DNA of 64,000 nucleotides, from positions 1-64,000 of the forward strand of contig NZ_JHXL01000001.1 of the NCBI RefSeq assembly GCF_000687735.1, read 5' to 3'. The stretch is from Acholeplasma equifetale ATCC 29724. Its GTDB lineage: Bacteria > Bacillota_I > Bacilli_A > Acholeplasmatales > Acholeplasmataceae. The notes beneath the pieces were generated by a model. That model was not told the origin of the DNA. It searched no databases and saw only the letters and a program-made list of their open reading frames with translations. The position numbers and the translations under genes were made by a program. This document shows, in pieces, positions 51,841 to 60,321 of the stretch (position 1 is the stretch's first letter; every line of letters begins with the position of its first letter).

Positions 51841-52762
51841 CTTAATAAAGATTGTTGGTTTTGGACATTATGTACCAGAAAAAGTAATGACAAATGATGA
51901 TTTTGCAAAGTTTTTAGAGACTTCTGATGAATGGATTTATACACGTACAGGTATTAAAAAAAGACATATATCTGGTGAAGAATCAACAATTGATTTGGCA
52001 TATCAAGCAGCAATAAATACAATTAAAAATTCAAATTATGATGTTAATAAAATAGATTTAATTATTGTCGCAACAATAACTTCAAAGCTTAGAACACCCT
52101 CTGTTGCAAATTTAGTACAGGCAAGACTAGGAATCAATGAGAAACATGTCATGACATTTGATATAAATGCAGCTTGTAGTGGATTTGTTTATGCGTTAGA
52201 AGTAGCATCTAGTTTATTATTAAGTGGGAATTATAAGAGCGCATTAGTCATTGGTAGTGAGCAAATGTCATCAATTGTCGATTGGAATGACAGATCAACA
52301 TGCATCTTGTTTGGTGATGGTGCGGGAGCTGTAATACTTGAAAAATCTAATGATGAAACAGATAAAGTTTATTTTTATAATGGATCAAAAGGTGATGATA
52401 AAGGTATTTTATGGATTGATCCAAAAGTGAAAATGGACGGTAAAGAAGTTTATAAATTTGCAGTTGATATTATGCCTAAAGCAATTCAGAAAGTATTAGA
52501 AATGTCACCTTATAAATTAGAAGATATTGATTTAATTGTTCCTCATCAAGCAAATATTAGAATCATTCAAAGTGTAGCAAAAGATATGAATTTATCAATG
52601 GATAAATTTTTAGTTAATATTGATGAATATGGTAACACTTCATCCGCAAGTATCCCAATTTTACTGAGTGAGTATAAATCAAAACATAAGGATAAAAAAA
52701 GAGCACTTTTCATAGGGTTTGGAGGCGGATTTACTTGGGGTGCTGCTATTATGAATATATAG
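51830..52762 (+). CDS. fabH: 3-oxoacyl-ACP synthase III
   Basis: 310 residues. The catalytic Cys lies in FDINAACSGFVYALEVASSL, the His in VPHQANIRIIQSVA and the Asn in GNTSSASIPILLSEY. SDEWIYTRTGIKKRHI is the family N-terminal signature. It starts chains by condensing acetyl-CoA with malonyl-ACP. Overlaps accA by 11 bases. Confidence 0.97.
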   Translation: MKNNLIKIVGFGHYVPEKVMTNDDFAKFLETSDEWIYTRTGIKKRHISGEESTIDLAYQAAINTIKNSNYDVNKIDLIIVATITSKLRTPSVANLVQARLGINEKHVMTFDINAACSGFVYALEVASSLLLSGNYKSALVIGSEQMSSIVDWNDRSTCILFGDGAGAVILEKSNDETDKVYFYNGSKGDDKGILWIDPKVKMDGKEVYKFAVDIMPKAIQKVLEMSPYKLEDIDLIVPHQANIRIIQSVAKDMNLSMDKFLVNIDEYGNTSSASIPILLSEYKSKHKDKKRALFIGFGGGFTWGAAIMNI

Positions 52763-52770
52763 GTGAATAT

Positions 52771-53697
52771 ATGAAAATCGCAGTGTTGTTTTCTGGACAA
52801 GGTTCACAATATGTTGGTATGGGATTAGATTTTATAAATTCTAGTCAAATTTTAAAAGATAAAGTATCAAATTATTCTAAAGTTACAAATTTAAACATTA
52901 TTGATTTATTGAGTGATGAATCAAAAATCAATGTAACTCGCTATACACAGCCATTAATGGCAGCAGTTGAAATTATTATTTATGATTATTTAAAGCAAAA
53001 TCTAAATTTAAAAATTGAAGGATTTACAGGGTTTTCTTTAGGATTATTTCCTGCATTATATGCTGCGGGATATATCGATGACGTATCACTTATGGGTTTA
53101 GTTAATAATAGAGCAATCTTTATGGAAGAATCATCAATTGATAATCCTGGAAAAATGGCTGCAATACTTAATTTAGACGACAAAATTATTGAAGATTTAT
53201 GTATAAAAATTTCAACAGAAGATCAATTATGTACACCTGCTAATTATAACAGTCCGGGTCAATTAGTAATTAGTGGTCATGAATTAAAGGTTAAAGAAGC
53301 AGTCGAAAAATTATTAGCTTTAGGTGCTAAAAGGGCAATTATGCTAAATGTAAGTGGTGCATTTCATTCACCTCTTATGTATGATGCAAGTCTAAAACTT
53401 AAAGATTATATTAGAGATTTAGAATTTAAGAATTCTAGAAGACTAGTTTATCGAAATTCAAATGCTCAGCCTTTAACATTTGAAACCATTAAAGAAGAAA
53501 TCGAAATACAAGTATATAAACCAGTATTTTTTAAACAATCCATAACAAATATGATTAATGATGGATTTACACATTTTATTGAAATTGGTCCAGGTAATGT
53601 TTTAAGTAATTTAGTTAGAAAAATAGATCCAAATGTCACTGTAGTTAGTCTTTCTAAGTTAAGTGATATGGAAAAATTAAAGGAGATATTTATATGA
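52771..53697 (+). CDS. fabD: Malonyl-CoA:ACP transacylase
   Basis: 308 residues from ATG 52771, with AGGTGA upstream; a frame extension to 52735 lies inside fabH. AVLFSGQGSQYVGMGLDF at the start and GFTGFSLGLFPALYAAGYI with the nucleophilic Ser (GFSLG, normally GHSLG, His replaced by Phe) are visible; the catalytic His is in SGAFHSPLMYDASLKL. It moves malonyl groups onto ACP. The 3' end overlaps fabG by 4 bases. Confidence 0.95.
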   Translation: MKIAVLFSGQGSQYVGMGLDFINSSQILKDKVSNYSKVTNLNIIDLLSDESKINVTRYTQPLMAAVEIIIYDYLKQNLNLKIEGFTGFSLGLFPALYAAGYIDDVSLMGLVNNRAIFMEESSIDNPGKMAAILNLDDKIIEDLCIKISTEDQLCTPANYNSPGQLVISGHELKVKEAVEKLLALGAKRAIMLNVSGAFHSPLMYDASLKLKDYIRDLEFKNSRRLVYRNSNAQPLTFETIKEEIEIQVYKPVFFKQSITNMINDGFTHFIEIGPGNVLSNLVRKIDPNVTVVSLSKLSDMEKLKEIFI

Positions 53698-54440
53698 TAT
53701 TAAAAGATAAAGTAGCACTAGTTACTGGTGGTTCAACAGGAATAGGTAAAGCTATTGCAACATATTTAGCATCTTTAGGTGCTAATGTTGTAATAAATTA
53801 TTTTGTTGGTCCTGAAGAAGCAAACAAAGTAGCAAAAGAATTAAGTGACACATACAATATTAAATCATTAGCAATCCACGCTGATGTTTCGAATTATGAA
53901 TCAGCAGAAAAATTAATTAAAGAAGTTGTTGATACATTTGGAAAATTAAATATAGTTGTAAATAATGCAGGTATTACAGATGATGCACTCATTTTACGTA
54001 TGAATGAAACACAATTTGATCGAGTGATTAACACAAATTTAAAAGGTGTATTTAATATATGTAAACATGCAGCAAGACCGCTTTTAAAATCTGGATATGG
54101 TCGAGTTATCAACATTGCATCAGTCATTGGACGATATGGTAATGTTGGTCAAGTAAACTATGGTGCTTCTAAGGCAGGCGTTATTGGAATTACAAAAACT
54201 TTAGCTAAAGAATTTGCATCAAGAGAAGTCACAGTAAACGCGATAGCACCTGGTTTTATTGAAACACCTATGACTCAAAAATTACCACCTGAAATTAAAG
54301 AAGAAATGTTAAAACATATTGGCTTAGGTAAATATGGAAAACCTGAAGATATTGCATATTTAGTAGGATTTCTAGCTTCTCCATTAGCATCTTACATCAC
54401 TGGTGTTGTTATTGATGTTGATGGTGGATTAACAATTTAA
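53694..54440 (+). CDS. fabG: 3-oxoacyl-ACP reductase
   Basis: 248 residues, classical SDR. The cofactor loop is VTGGSTGIGKAIATYLASLG, NNAGIT is present, then the catalytic Ser (INIASVIGRYGN) and Tyr-x3-Lys (QVNYGASKAGVIGITKTLAK). PGFIETPMTQ and ASYITGVVIDVDGGLTI complete the fold. It reduces 3-oxoacyl-ACP with NADPH. Confidence 0.97.
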   Translation: MILKDKVALVTGGSTGIGKAIATYLASLGANVVINYFVGPEEANKVAKELSDTYNIKSLAIHADVSNYESAEKLIKEVVDTFGKLNIVVNNAGITDDALILRMNETQFDRVINTNLKGVFNICKHAARPLLKSGYGRVINIASVIGRYGNVGQVNYGASKAGVIGITKTLAKEFASREVTVNAIAPGFIETPMTQKLPPEIKEEMLKHIGLGKYGKPEDIAYLVGFLASPLASYITGVVIDVDGGLTI

Positions 54441-54456
54441 AGATAAGAGGTTTATC

Positions 54457-55701
54457 ATGAAAAGAAGAGTCGTTGTCACAGGACTTGGTGCAATTACACC
54501 AGTAGGAAATACTGTTGATGAAACATTTCAAAATTTAATTAAAGGTGTTAACGGTATTGATTATATAAAGTCTTTTGATACATCTAGATTAAAGGTAAAA
54601 ATTGCTGGTGAAATTAAAGGTTTAGATTTTGAGCAATATTTAGACAAAAGAGAAATCAGAAGAAGCGATCGTGTGATGGTTTATGGCACGATTGCTGCTA
54701 TGCAAGCATTTGAAGATAGTGGATTAAAACAAACAGATTATGACCCATATCGATTTGGTGTATATGTAACAAGTGGTATTGGTGGATTAGATACTTTACA
54801 AGAAGATATTTCAAATCTCGCATTAAAAGGACCTGATAGAGTTTCACCGTTTTTTATTCCAAATGCAATTGTCAATATGGTTGGCGGTATGATTTCAATA
54901 AAATTTGGTGTAAAGGGTCCAAATCTTCCAATTGTTACAGCATGTAGTGCTGCAACTAATGCTTTAGGTGAAGCATTTAGAGCCATTCGAGATGGTTATT
55001 TAGATTTAGCGTTTGCAGGTGGAGCAGAAGCACCAATTAATGAAACAGGAATTGCAGGATTTTCTGCTTTAAGAGCTCTTTCTATAGAAGAAGATCCTAG
55101 TAAAGCATCAAGACCTTTTGATAAAAATCGAAATGGTTTTGTTATGGGAGAAGGAGCAGGTGTATTAATTTTAGAAAGTTATGAACATGCAATTCAAAGA
55201 GGAGCCAAAATATACGCTGAAGTTGTTGGGTATGGTGCGACTTCTGATGCATTTCATATGACAGCACCAGATGATGATGCATTAGGATTAACAAAAGCAA
55301 TAGAAATTGCATTATCTGATGGGGCTATCAAAAAAGAAGATATCGGTTATATTAATGCACATGGTACATCAACATTACTTAATGACAAAATAGAAACGAA
55401 AGGTATCAAGAATGCATTTAAAGAGCATGCATACCAATTAAATATATCTTCAACAAAAGGTGCAACAGGACATATGTTAGGAGCAACAGGTGCTATCGAA
55501 TCAATTGTATGTATTAAGTCATTATTAACGGGATTAATACCTCCAACGATTCATTATGAAACACCAGATCCAGAATGTGATTTAAATTATACAATTAATC
55601 ATTATGTTCAAAAAGATTTAACTCATGCTATGAATATAAATGTTGGATTTGGTGGACAAAACGCAGTTATAGTATTTAAAAAATATGAAGGAGATAAGTA
55701 A
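54457..55701 (+). CDS. fabF: 3-oxoacyl-ACP synthase II
   Basis: 414 residues. RRVVVTGLGAITPVGNTVDE at the start, the nucleophilic Cys in PIVTACSAATNALGEAFRAI, the two catalytic His in NAHGTSTLLNDKIETK and STKGATGHMLGATGAIE, and GFGGQNAVIVFKKYE at the end. It elongates acyl-ACP chains by two carbons. AGAGG lies before the ATG; the stop overlaps fabZ by 1 base. Confidence 0.97.
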   Translation: MKRRVVVTGLGAITPVGNTVDETFQNLIKGVNGIDYIKSFDTSRLKVKIAGEIKGLDFEQYLDKREIRRSDRVMVYGTIAAMQAFEDSGLKQTDYDPYRFGVYVTSGIGGLDTLQEDISNLALKGPDRVSPFFIPNAIVNMVGGMISIKFGVKGPNLPIVTACSAATNALGEAFRAIRDGYLDLAFAGGAEAPINETGIAGFSALRALSIEEDPSKASRPFDKNRNGFVMGEGAGVLILESYEHAIQRGAKIYAEVVGYGATSDAFHMTAPDDDALGLTKAIEIALSDGAIKKEDIGYINAHGTSTLLNDKIETKGIKNAFKEHAYQLNISSTKGATGHMLGATGAIESIVCIKSLLTGLIPPTIHYETPDPECDLNYTINHYVQKDLTHAMNINVGFGGQNAVIVFKKYEGDK

Positions 55702-56129
55702 TGGCAATATTAGATCAAGAACAAATTAAAGAAATATTACCTCATAGAGAACCGTTTTTATTTGTAGATGAAGTCATTGAACTAAAAGAAAAAGAGCGTT
55801 GTGTAGCAATCAAACATGTAACAAAAGATGAATACTATTTTAAAGGTCATTTTCCAAATTATCCTGTTATGCCAGGTGTATTAATTTTAGAAACAATGGC
55901 TCAAGTAGGAGCAATTGCATTACTTATGGCTCCAGAGTTTAAAGGAAAAATTGGTTTTTTCACAGGTGCTAATAATGTTAAATGGAGAAAGCAAGTTTTA
56001 CCTGGTAATACATTGAAGGTTGAAACTGTTCTTACTAAAATCCGTGGACCATTTGGATTTGGAAGTGCTAAAGCATATGTTAATGATCAGGTGGTCTGTG
56101 AGGCCGAGATTAGTTTTATGATTGGATAA
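55701..56129 (+). CDS. fabZ: 3-hydroxyacyl-ACP dehydratase
   Basis: 142 residues, hot-dog fold. The catalytic His and Glu lie in YYFKGHFPNYPVMPGVLILE and TMAQVGAIALL. IKEILPHREPFLFVDEVIEL is the N-terminal signature. It dehydrates 3-hydroxyacyl-ACP to enoyl-ACP. It is the last FAS gene of the operon; no enoyl-ACP reductase (FabI, FabK, FabL or FabV) follows. Confidence 0.97.
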   Translation: MAILDQEQIKEILPHREPFLFVDEVIELKEKERCVAIKHVTKDEYYFKGHFPNYPVMPGVLILETMAQVGAIALLMAPEFKGKIGFFTGANNVKWRKQVLPGNTLKVETVLTKIRGPFGFGSAKAYVNDQVVCEAEISFMIG

Positions 56130-56132
56130 TTT

Positions 56133-56648
56133 ATGGCAAAAATAAAGGTTGTTGAATTTAAAAGAATAGAATCAACAAATGATTATTTAAAAAATAATTA
56201 TCAAAAACTACCAACCTTTACGGCTGTAAGAACGGATTATCAAACTAAAGGTAGAGGTCAATTTGATCGTCGATGGTATTCAGCCTATGGGAAAAACTTG
56301 ATTTTCTCTTTGTTGTTAAAAGATGTTTTATTTGATCAATTAACACTGATTAAAGAATGGGTTAAATCTTCACTATTTAGTTTACTTGGATCATACGGAT
56401 TAGATGTTTATTTTAAAGAACCAAATGATATTTATGTAAATGATAAAAAAATATGTGGTATCTTAATTGAAACAAAAAGTAATCAAACGATGTTTGATTA
56501 TGTCATTATTGGTATAGGTTTAAATATAAACCAACTATTTTTCCCTGGATTAAAAGCAACATCAATGCATATTGAAACTAAAAAGAGCTATAGTATTCGA
56601 AAAGTATTTTCAAAGTTAATATCTAATTTATTAGAAAACTATTTTTAG
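56133..56648 (+). CDS. birA: Biotin--[acetyl-CoA-carboxylase] ligase, minimal form
   Basis: 171 residues. Only the catalytic domain: ESTNDYLKNN, then TDYQTKGRGQFDRRWYSAYG, the biotinyl-AMP loop (GRGQ in place of GRGRxGR), KEPNDIYVNDKKICGILIET with the catalytic Lys, and VIIGIGLNINQ. There is no N-terminal HTH and almost no C-terminal SH3-like domain, so it is shorter than most group I ligases (~230-260). It attaches biotin to AccB. It follows fabZ by 3 bases. Confidence 0.92.
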   Translation: MAKIKVVEFKRIESTNDYLKNNYQKLPTFTAVRTDYQTKGRGQFDRRWYSAYGKNLIFSLLLKDVLFDQLTLIKEWVKSSLFSLLGSYGLDVYFKEPNDIYVNDKKICGILIETKSNQTMFDYVIIGIGLNINQLFFPGLKATSMHIETKKSYSIRKVFSKLISNLLENYF

Positions 56649-56657
56649 GGTATAGAT

Positions 56658-57188
56658 ATGACTATTAAGCGTATGATTTTAATATCTACATTTGCAGCAT
56701 TATTGGTTTTATCTGCATTATCCCCAGTTCAAATTGAAGGGGTTGCTTTTACATTACAGACAATGGCAATCATGCTTATTGGACTTTTAATGAGACCAAG
56801 AGATTCGTTTTTAACAGTTTTAGTATATTTATTTGTAGGACTGATAGGATTGCCTGTTTTTTCAAATGCTCAAGCTGGATTTCATGTATTTGTAGGTCCT
56901 ACAGGTGGTTTTTTAGTTGCATTTCCATTTGCTAGTTTCTTAATTAGTTTATTTAAAAGTAAAGATAAAAATATATTAAAAGATATATTAGTATTATTTT
57001 TATTTGGATTCCTTTTTATTTATTTAATAGGTATACCATATTTTTCATTTATAACAGCAATTCCAATAGGTCGTGCAATAACACTTACGTTTATTCCTTT
57101 TTATTTAATTGACATAGTTAAAATTGTTATTGCTTATATGATTTATTATTTAATTCCAGATGATTTAAAATCACATTTTAAGGACTAG
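56658..57188 (+). CDS. bioY: Biotin transporter substrate-binding subunit
   Basis: 176 residues, six membrane segments. SALSPVQIEGVAFTLQTMAI, RDSFLTVLVYLFVGLIGLPV, AGFHVFVGPTGGFLVAFPFA and FIPFYLIDIVKIVIAYMIYY are typical BioY. It binds biotin and works alone or with a shared ECF module, which is not in the window. Its place at the end of the FAS operon next to birA fits a biotin auxotroph feeding acetyl-CoA carboxylase. A terminator follows the stop. Confidence 0.94.
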   Translation: MTIKRMILISTFAALLVLSALSPVQIEGVAFTLQTMAIMLIGLLMRPRDSFLTVLVYLFVGLIGLPVFSNAQAGFHVFVGPTGGFLVAFPFASFLISLFKSKDKNILKDILVLFLFGFLFIYLIGIPYFSFITAIPIGRAITLTFIPFYLIDIVKIVIAYMIYYLIPDDLKSHFKD

Positions 57189-57207
57189 GTTTAACCTAGT
57201 TTTTTTA
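57184..57207 (+). terminator. Terminator of the fatty acid synthesis operon
   Basis: ACTAGGTTTAACCTAGT hairpin followed by seven T; overlaps the last codon of bioY. Confidence 0.92.
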
Positions 57208-57292
57208 TGGGTATTTTTTTACATTCAAGCAATTTCCTTTTAATATTTTCATTAGATGGTATACTTTAAAATTGGATAGTCGAGGTGTATTT

Positions 57293-58261
57293 ATGTTAGA
57301 TGTATTAATTATCGGTGCTGGTCCTACAGGATTATATGCAGCATTTATGGCAGGATTAAGAAAACTAAATGCAGCAGTGATTGAATCAAATCATGAAGCT
57401 GGTGGACAACTTACAGCAGTATATAAAGAAAAATTTATTTATGATATTCCTGGTTTTTATAAAATTTCAGCTGAAGATTATACTAAAGAGCAATTAAAGC
57501 AATTCGCTCGCTTTAAAGACGAAATTTCAATTCATTATGGCGAAGAAGCGATTGATATTGAGAAAATTGATCAGGGTTATAAAGTTACAACAACAAATAA
57601 AGTTATTGAAACAAAATATATATTAATTGCACATGGTGGTGGAGGATTCGTTCCACAAAAATTAAAAGTTTCAAAAGATTATAATAATATTCTTTATTTT
57701 GTTAAAGATTTAGAACAATTTAGAGATAAGAAAGTGTTAGTATTAGGTGGTGGTGACTCAGCGTTTGACTGGGCATTAGCTATTTCAAAATATACAAGCG
57801 ATGTCACATTAGTTCATCGACGTGATGAATTTAGAGCAATCCCATTAACTGTTGAATTATTTAGATCAAAGGGAAAAATATTAACACCATATACAGTTTT
57901 AGATGCAATAGGTGATGGTAATATTGCTAAAGGTTTAAAACTAAAACATGCTAAAGATGGTTCTGAATTAATATTGGAAGCAGATTATATTGTTGTTAAC
58001 TATGGCTTTGTATTATCAAAATCTCGTCTAGAAGATTGGAAATTAGATGGTGAAAAAGGTTTAATATTCGTTGATAGCCAAATGAGAACAAGTCAACCAG
58101 GTATTTATGCAGCAGGTAATGGTGTAGATTACCCTGGAAAAGTTAAACTTATTTCTACAGGTCAAGGAGAAGCTGCAATAGCAATCCAATCCATATATAA
58201 TGAATTACATCCAGAGGCATTAAATAAATTCGAACACTCATCATCACTCATTAATGATTAA
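57293..58261 (+). CDS. Ferredoxin--NADP reductase, thioredoxin-reductase-like type
   Basis: 322 residues from ATG 57293, with GAGGTG upstream. FAD motif DVLIIGAGPTGLYAAFMAGL, GGQLTAVYKEKFIYDIPGFY, NADPH motif VLVLGGGDSAFDWALAISKY and HRRDEFRA, then GIYAAGNGVDYPGKVKLIST. There is no CxxC redox pair, which separates it from thioredoxin reductase and fits the YumC-type ferredoxin/flavodoxin-NADP reductase. It supplies electrons to ferredoxin or flavodoxin. It lies behind the FAS operon but has its own leader and terminator. Confidence 0.92.
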   Translation: MLDVLIIGAGPTGLYAAFMAGLRKLNAAVIESNHEAGGQLTAVYKEKFIYDIPGFYKISAEDYTKEQLKQFARFKDEISIHYGEEAIDIEKIDQGYKVTTTNKVIETKYILIAHGGGGFVPQKLKVSKDYNNILYFVKDLEQFRDKKVLVLGGGDSAFDWALAISKYTSDVTLVHRRDEFRAIPLTVELFRSKGKILTPYTVLDAIGDGNIAKGLKLKHAKDGSELILEADYIVVNYGFVLSKSRLEDWKLDGEKGLIFVDSQMRTSQPGIYAAGNGVDYPGKVKLISTGQGEAAIAIQSIYNELHPEALNKFEHSSSLIND

Positions 58262-58263
58262 TT

Positions 58264-58291
58264 AAGGTATAGTTTTCTATACCTTTTTTTT
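58264..58291 (+). terminator. Terminator of the flavoprotein gene
   Basis: Stem AAGGTATAG/CTATACCTT, loop TTTT, followed by a T run. Confidence 0.92.
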
Positions 58292-58316
58292 ACAATAAAA
58301 AAAATTATCAAAAGTA

Positions 58317-58364
58317 TTGTGTTTTACACAGGACCTATGATATTATAGTATTGTGTAAAACACA
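58317..58364 (+). promoter_or_regulatory. Twin PadR-type operators around the PadR promoter
   Basis: TGTGTTTTACACA at 58318-58330 and TGTGTAAAACACA at 58352-58364 are exact reverse complements, each palindromic. Between them lies a -10-like TATTAT (58341-58346). The two sites fit autoregulation by the PadR protein encoded next. Confidence 0.82.
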
Positions 58365-58397
58365 TAACCGTAAAATTAGAGAGAATTGGGGTGTAAA

Positions 58398-58712
58398 ATG
58401 ACAACGCAATTTAAAAAAGGAATTTTAGAACTTTGCATATTGAAATTGATTGAAAAAGAAGATATGTATGGTTTTGAACTTATAGATAAAGTTGGAACAA
58501 TTCTTGATGTAAACGAAAATACAATTTATCCAATATTAAGAAGACTAACACAACAAGGATTATTTGATATATACATCAAGGAAAGTTCATTAGGAGCAAA
58601 TCGTAAATATTATAAAATTACAGAAAAGGGTATTAACAAATTAAATGAATACTATCAAGAATGGAAAACATTTTTAGAAAGTGTTAATCAAATTTTAGGA
58701 GAGAAGATATGA
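58398..58712 (+). CDS. PadR-family transcriptional regulator
   Basis: 104 residues from ATG 58398; GGGGTG lies 6 bases upstream. The PadR winged helix is FKKGILELCILKLIEKEDMY, GFELIDKVGTILDVNENTIY, PILRRLTQQGLFDIYIKESS and RKYYKITEKGINKLNEYYQE. It is a small one-domain regulator and probably binds the twin palindromes upstream. It overlaps the DUF1700 membrane gene by 4 bases, the standard PadR/DUF1700 pair. Confidence 0.94.
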   Translation: MTTQFKKGILELCILKLIEKEDMYGFELIDKVGTILDVNENTIYPILRRLTQQGLFDIYIKESSLGANRKYYKITEKGINKLNEYYQEWKTFLESVNQILGEKI

Positions 58713-59833
58713 GAAAAAAAGAGTATTTAAATGAATTATTTCATATTTTGATGGAACATGATGTAGATAGAAAAGAAGTCGATAAAATTATAAAAGAATA
58801 TGAAGAACTTTATGGCGAAGCATATGATTACTATATGGATGATGAAAAAGTTATAAAAAAATTAGGTTCTCCAAATGAAGTTTATCATGTTTTAAAACAT
58901 GATTTAAAATATCGTAAATCAAGTCAAATGAATAATAAGTTTGTGGCCTTAAGTCCATTTATTGCATTAATATTATTTTTTGCCATCGGTATGGGGTTTG
59001 ATGCATATGAATATTCTTGGATGTCATTTTTATTAATTCCAATATCAGCTATTCTATTAAATGTAAAGGGTCGTGCGAAATTTATAGCTATATCACCATT
59101 TATTAGCTTGGTTGTATTTATGATATTAGGTTTTGTATGGAGTTTATGGCATCCAGGATGGTTGGTGTTCTTATTAATTCCAATGACAGCAATTACATTA
59201 GAAGCAGGTAAAGATAGATATGTTGCTTTAAGTCCATTTGTTATTACTTTCATATATGTATTAGTATCTTATTTCAACCAAGAGTTTTTAATTTACGGAT
59301 GGGGGTTATATATATTTGTTTTAGTATTTGCAAGTATAAGAAAACCATTCAAAATTATGGATCTACTAGTTATATTAACTTCTATAAGTGCATTAATAAT
59401 CCATTGGTGGATTGGATTAGCCACAGGAAACTTTGAATATTTATGGTTAGTATATATCGTACCGTTATTATTTGCTTTATATTCTGGTGTAATAAAAATT
59501 GATATAACATTTTTCGATATTAAAAAACATCCTATATTATTCCTAATATCTATCTTAATGATCTTATTATTTATTGGATTAGGATTCTTATTACCAAATA
59601 ATGGGTTTTCATATAGTTGGGTAACATTATTAGTAATTCCAATGTGTGCTATCTACTCAAAAGTTAAATTTAAATATCTAGTTGCATATACACCATTTTT
59701 ATCTGTTATCATATTTATGACTTTAGGTTATTTCTTTGGCTTATGGAATATTGCATGGATTATATTCTTAAGTATTCCAATTATGGGAATTCTAACCCCT
59801 GAAGAAAACTATGAAAAGGAAGAAAAAGCATAA
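58709..59833 (+). CDS. DUF1700/HAAS-domain membrane protein
   Basis: 374 residues. N-terminal HAAS domain (MRKKEYLNELFHILMEHDVD, REKVDKIIKEYEELYGEAY-like, VIKKLGSPNEVYHVLKHDL), which is thought to contact PadR. Nine to ten membrane segments follow in repeats carrying SWMSFLLIPISAILLN, PGWLVFLLIPMTAITLE, SWVTLLVIPMCAIYS and AWIIFLSIPIMGIL, so an internally duplicated two-helix unit (about 45 residues) is present. Cotranscribed with the PadR gene. Role in envelope-stress or antimicrobial response is inferred from other PadR/DUF1700 pairs. Confidence 0.88.
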   Translation: MRKKEYLNELFHILMEHDVDRKEVDKIIKEYEELYGEAYDYYMDDEKVIKKLGSPNEVYHVLKHDLKYRKSSQMNNKFVALSPFIALILFFAIGMGFDAYEYSWMSFLLIPISAILLNVKGRAKFIAISPFISLVVFMILGFVWSLWHPGWLVFLLIPMTAITLEAGKDRYVALSPFVITFIYVLVSYFNQEFLIYGWGLYIFVLVFASIRKPFKIMDLLVILTSISALIIHWWIGLATGNFEYLWLVYIVPLLFALYSGVIKIDITFFDIKKHPILFLISILMILLFIGLGFLLPNNGFSYSWVTLLVIPMCAIYSKVKFKYLVAYTPFLSVIIFMTLGYFFGLWNIAWIIFLSIPIMGILTPEENYEKEEKA

Positions 59834-59900
59834 AAAGTACGAAAATATAGAATTTTGATAAAATAGATGTGTCATCTTGAAACATTAGATGATGACAAGA

Positions 59901-59941
59901 AAGGAGTATAGAATTAAGTTTTAATTCTAGAAAAATATATG
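59901..59941 (+). promoter_or_regulatory. Shine-Dalgarno, hairpin, start-codon arrangement before the 62-residue gene
   Basis: AAGGAG (59901-59906) lies 32 bases before the ATG at 59939. In between is a perfect 9-bp hairpin TAGAATTAA/TTAATTCTA (59909-59917 with 59921-59929, loop GTT). If folded, the gap shrinks to about 11 bases. A TAA in frame at 59915 rules out an upstream start. Ahead, GTCATC/GATGAC (about 59871-59896) can form another hairpin. Confidence 0.65.
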
Positions 59942-60127
59942 ACTGTCAAAGAATATCTTGATCAAAATCCAAATGTTAAATATATTATTACAGATCGTAT
60001 GAGAGTTCCAATTTCTGCTGATTTACTAAAATGGTTAAAGTTAGAAGAAATTGATATTAGAAAAGTTGAAACATTAGAAGATGGATCTGTAAAAATACAT
60101 ACTGATTATATGCATGATGCTTGCTAA
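59939..60127 (+). CDS. Small conserved-looking protein of unknown function
   Basis: 62 residues, MTVKEYLDQNPNVKYIITDR then ISADLLKWLKLEEIDIRKVE and TLEDGSVKIHTDYMHDAC. It reads like a small alpha/beta domain, with a regular end (TDYMHDAC containing His-x-x-Cys) and a terminator behind it, so it is a real gene. I do not recognise the family. Its translation start is preceded by the hairpin-spaced Shine-Dalgarno sequence, and the gene stands alone between a PadR/DUF1700 pair and potA. Confidence 0.72.
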   Translation: MTVKEYLDQNPNVKYIITDRMRVPISADLLKWLKLEEIDIRKVETLEDGSVKIHTDYMHDAC

Positions 60128-60156
60128 ACATGACTTGAACGAGTCATGTTTTTTTT
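60128..60156 (+). terminator. Terminator of the small gene
   Basis: Stem ACATGACT/AGTCATGT, loop of 6 bases, then eight T. Confidence 0.93.
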
Positions 60157-60180
60157 ATTTAAAAAAATAAAGTTTTATTA

Positions 60181-60321
60181 TTGACATCTTAAAAATATTC
60201 TATATAATATATGCAGTTTAGTTTATTATTGTTTAACAGTAAGATTATATTTACTAAACATTAATTAAAAAACAAAAATATAAATCATACTGTGAGTAAA
60301 CACAGTAGGAAAGGGATAAAT
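60181..60321 (+). promoter_or_regulatory. Promoter and structured leader of potABCD
   Basis: TTGACA (60181-60186), 16 bases, TATAAT (60203-60208). The ~107-base leader holds an inverted repeat GTTTAGT/ACTAAAC (60216-60222, 60253-60259) and a perfect 7-bp hairpin TACTGTG/CACAGTA (60288-60294, 60301-60307) directly before the AGGAAAGGG ribosome site. Confidence 0.75.

Noticed and set aside
57293-58261. Thioredoxin reductase
   Set aside because: The overall fold fits, but the CxxC redox pair is absent, so the ferredoxin-NADP reductase type is preferred.
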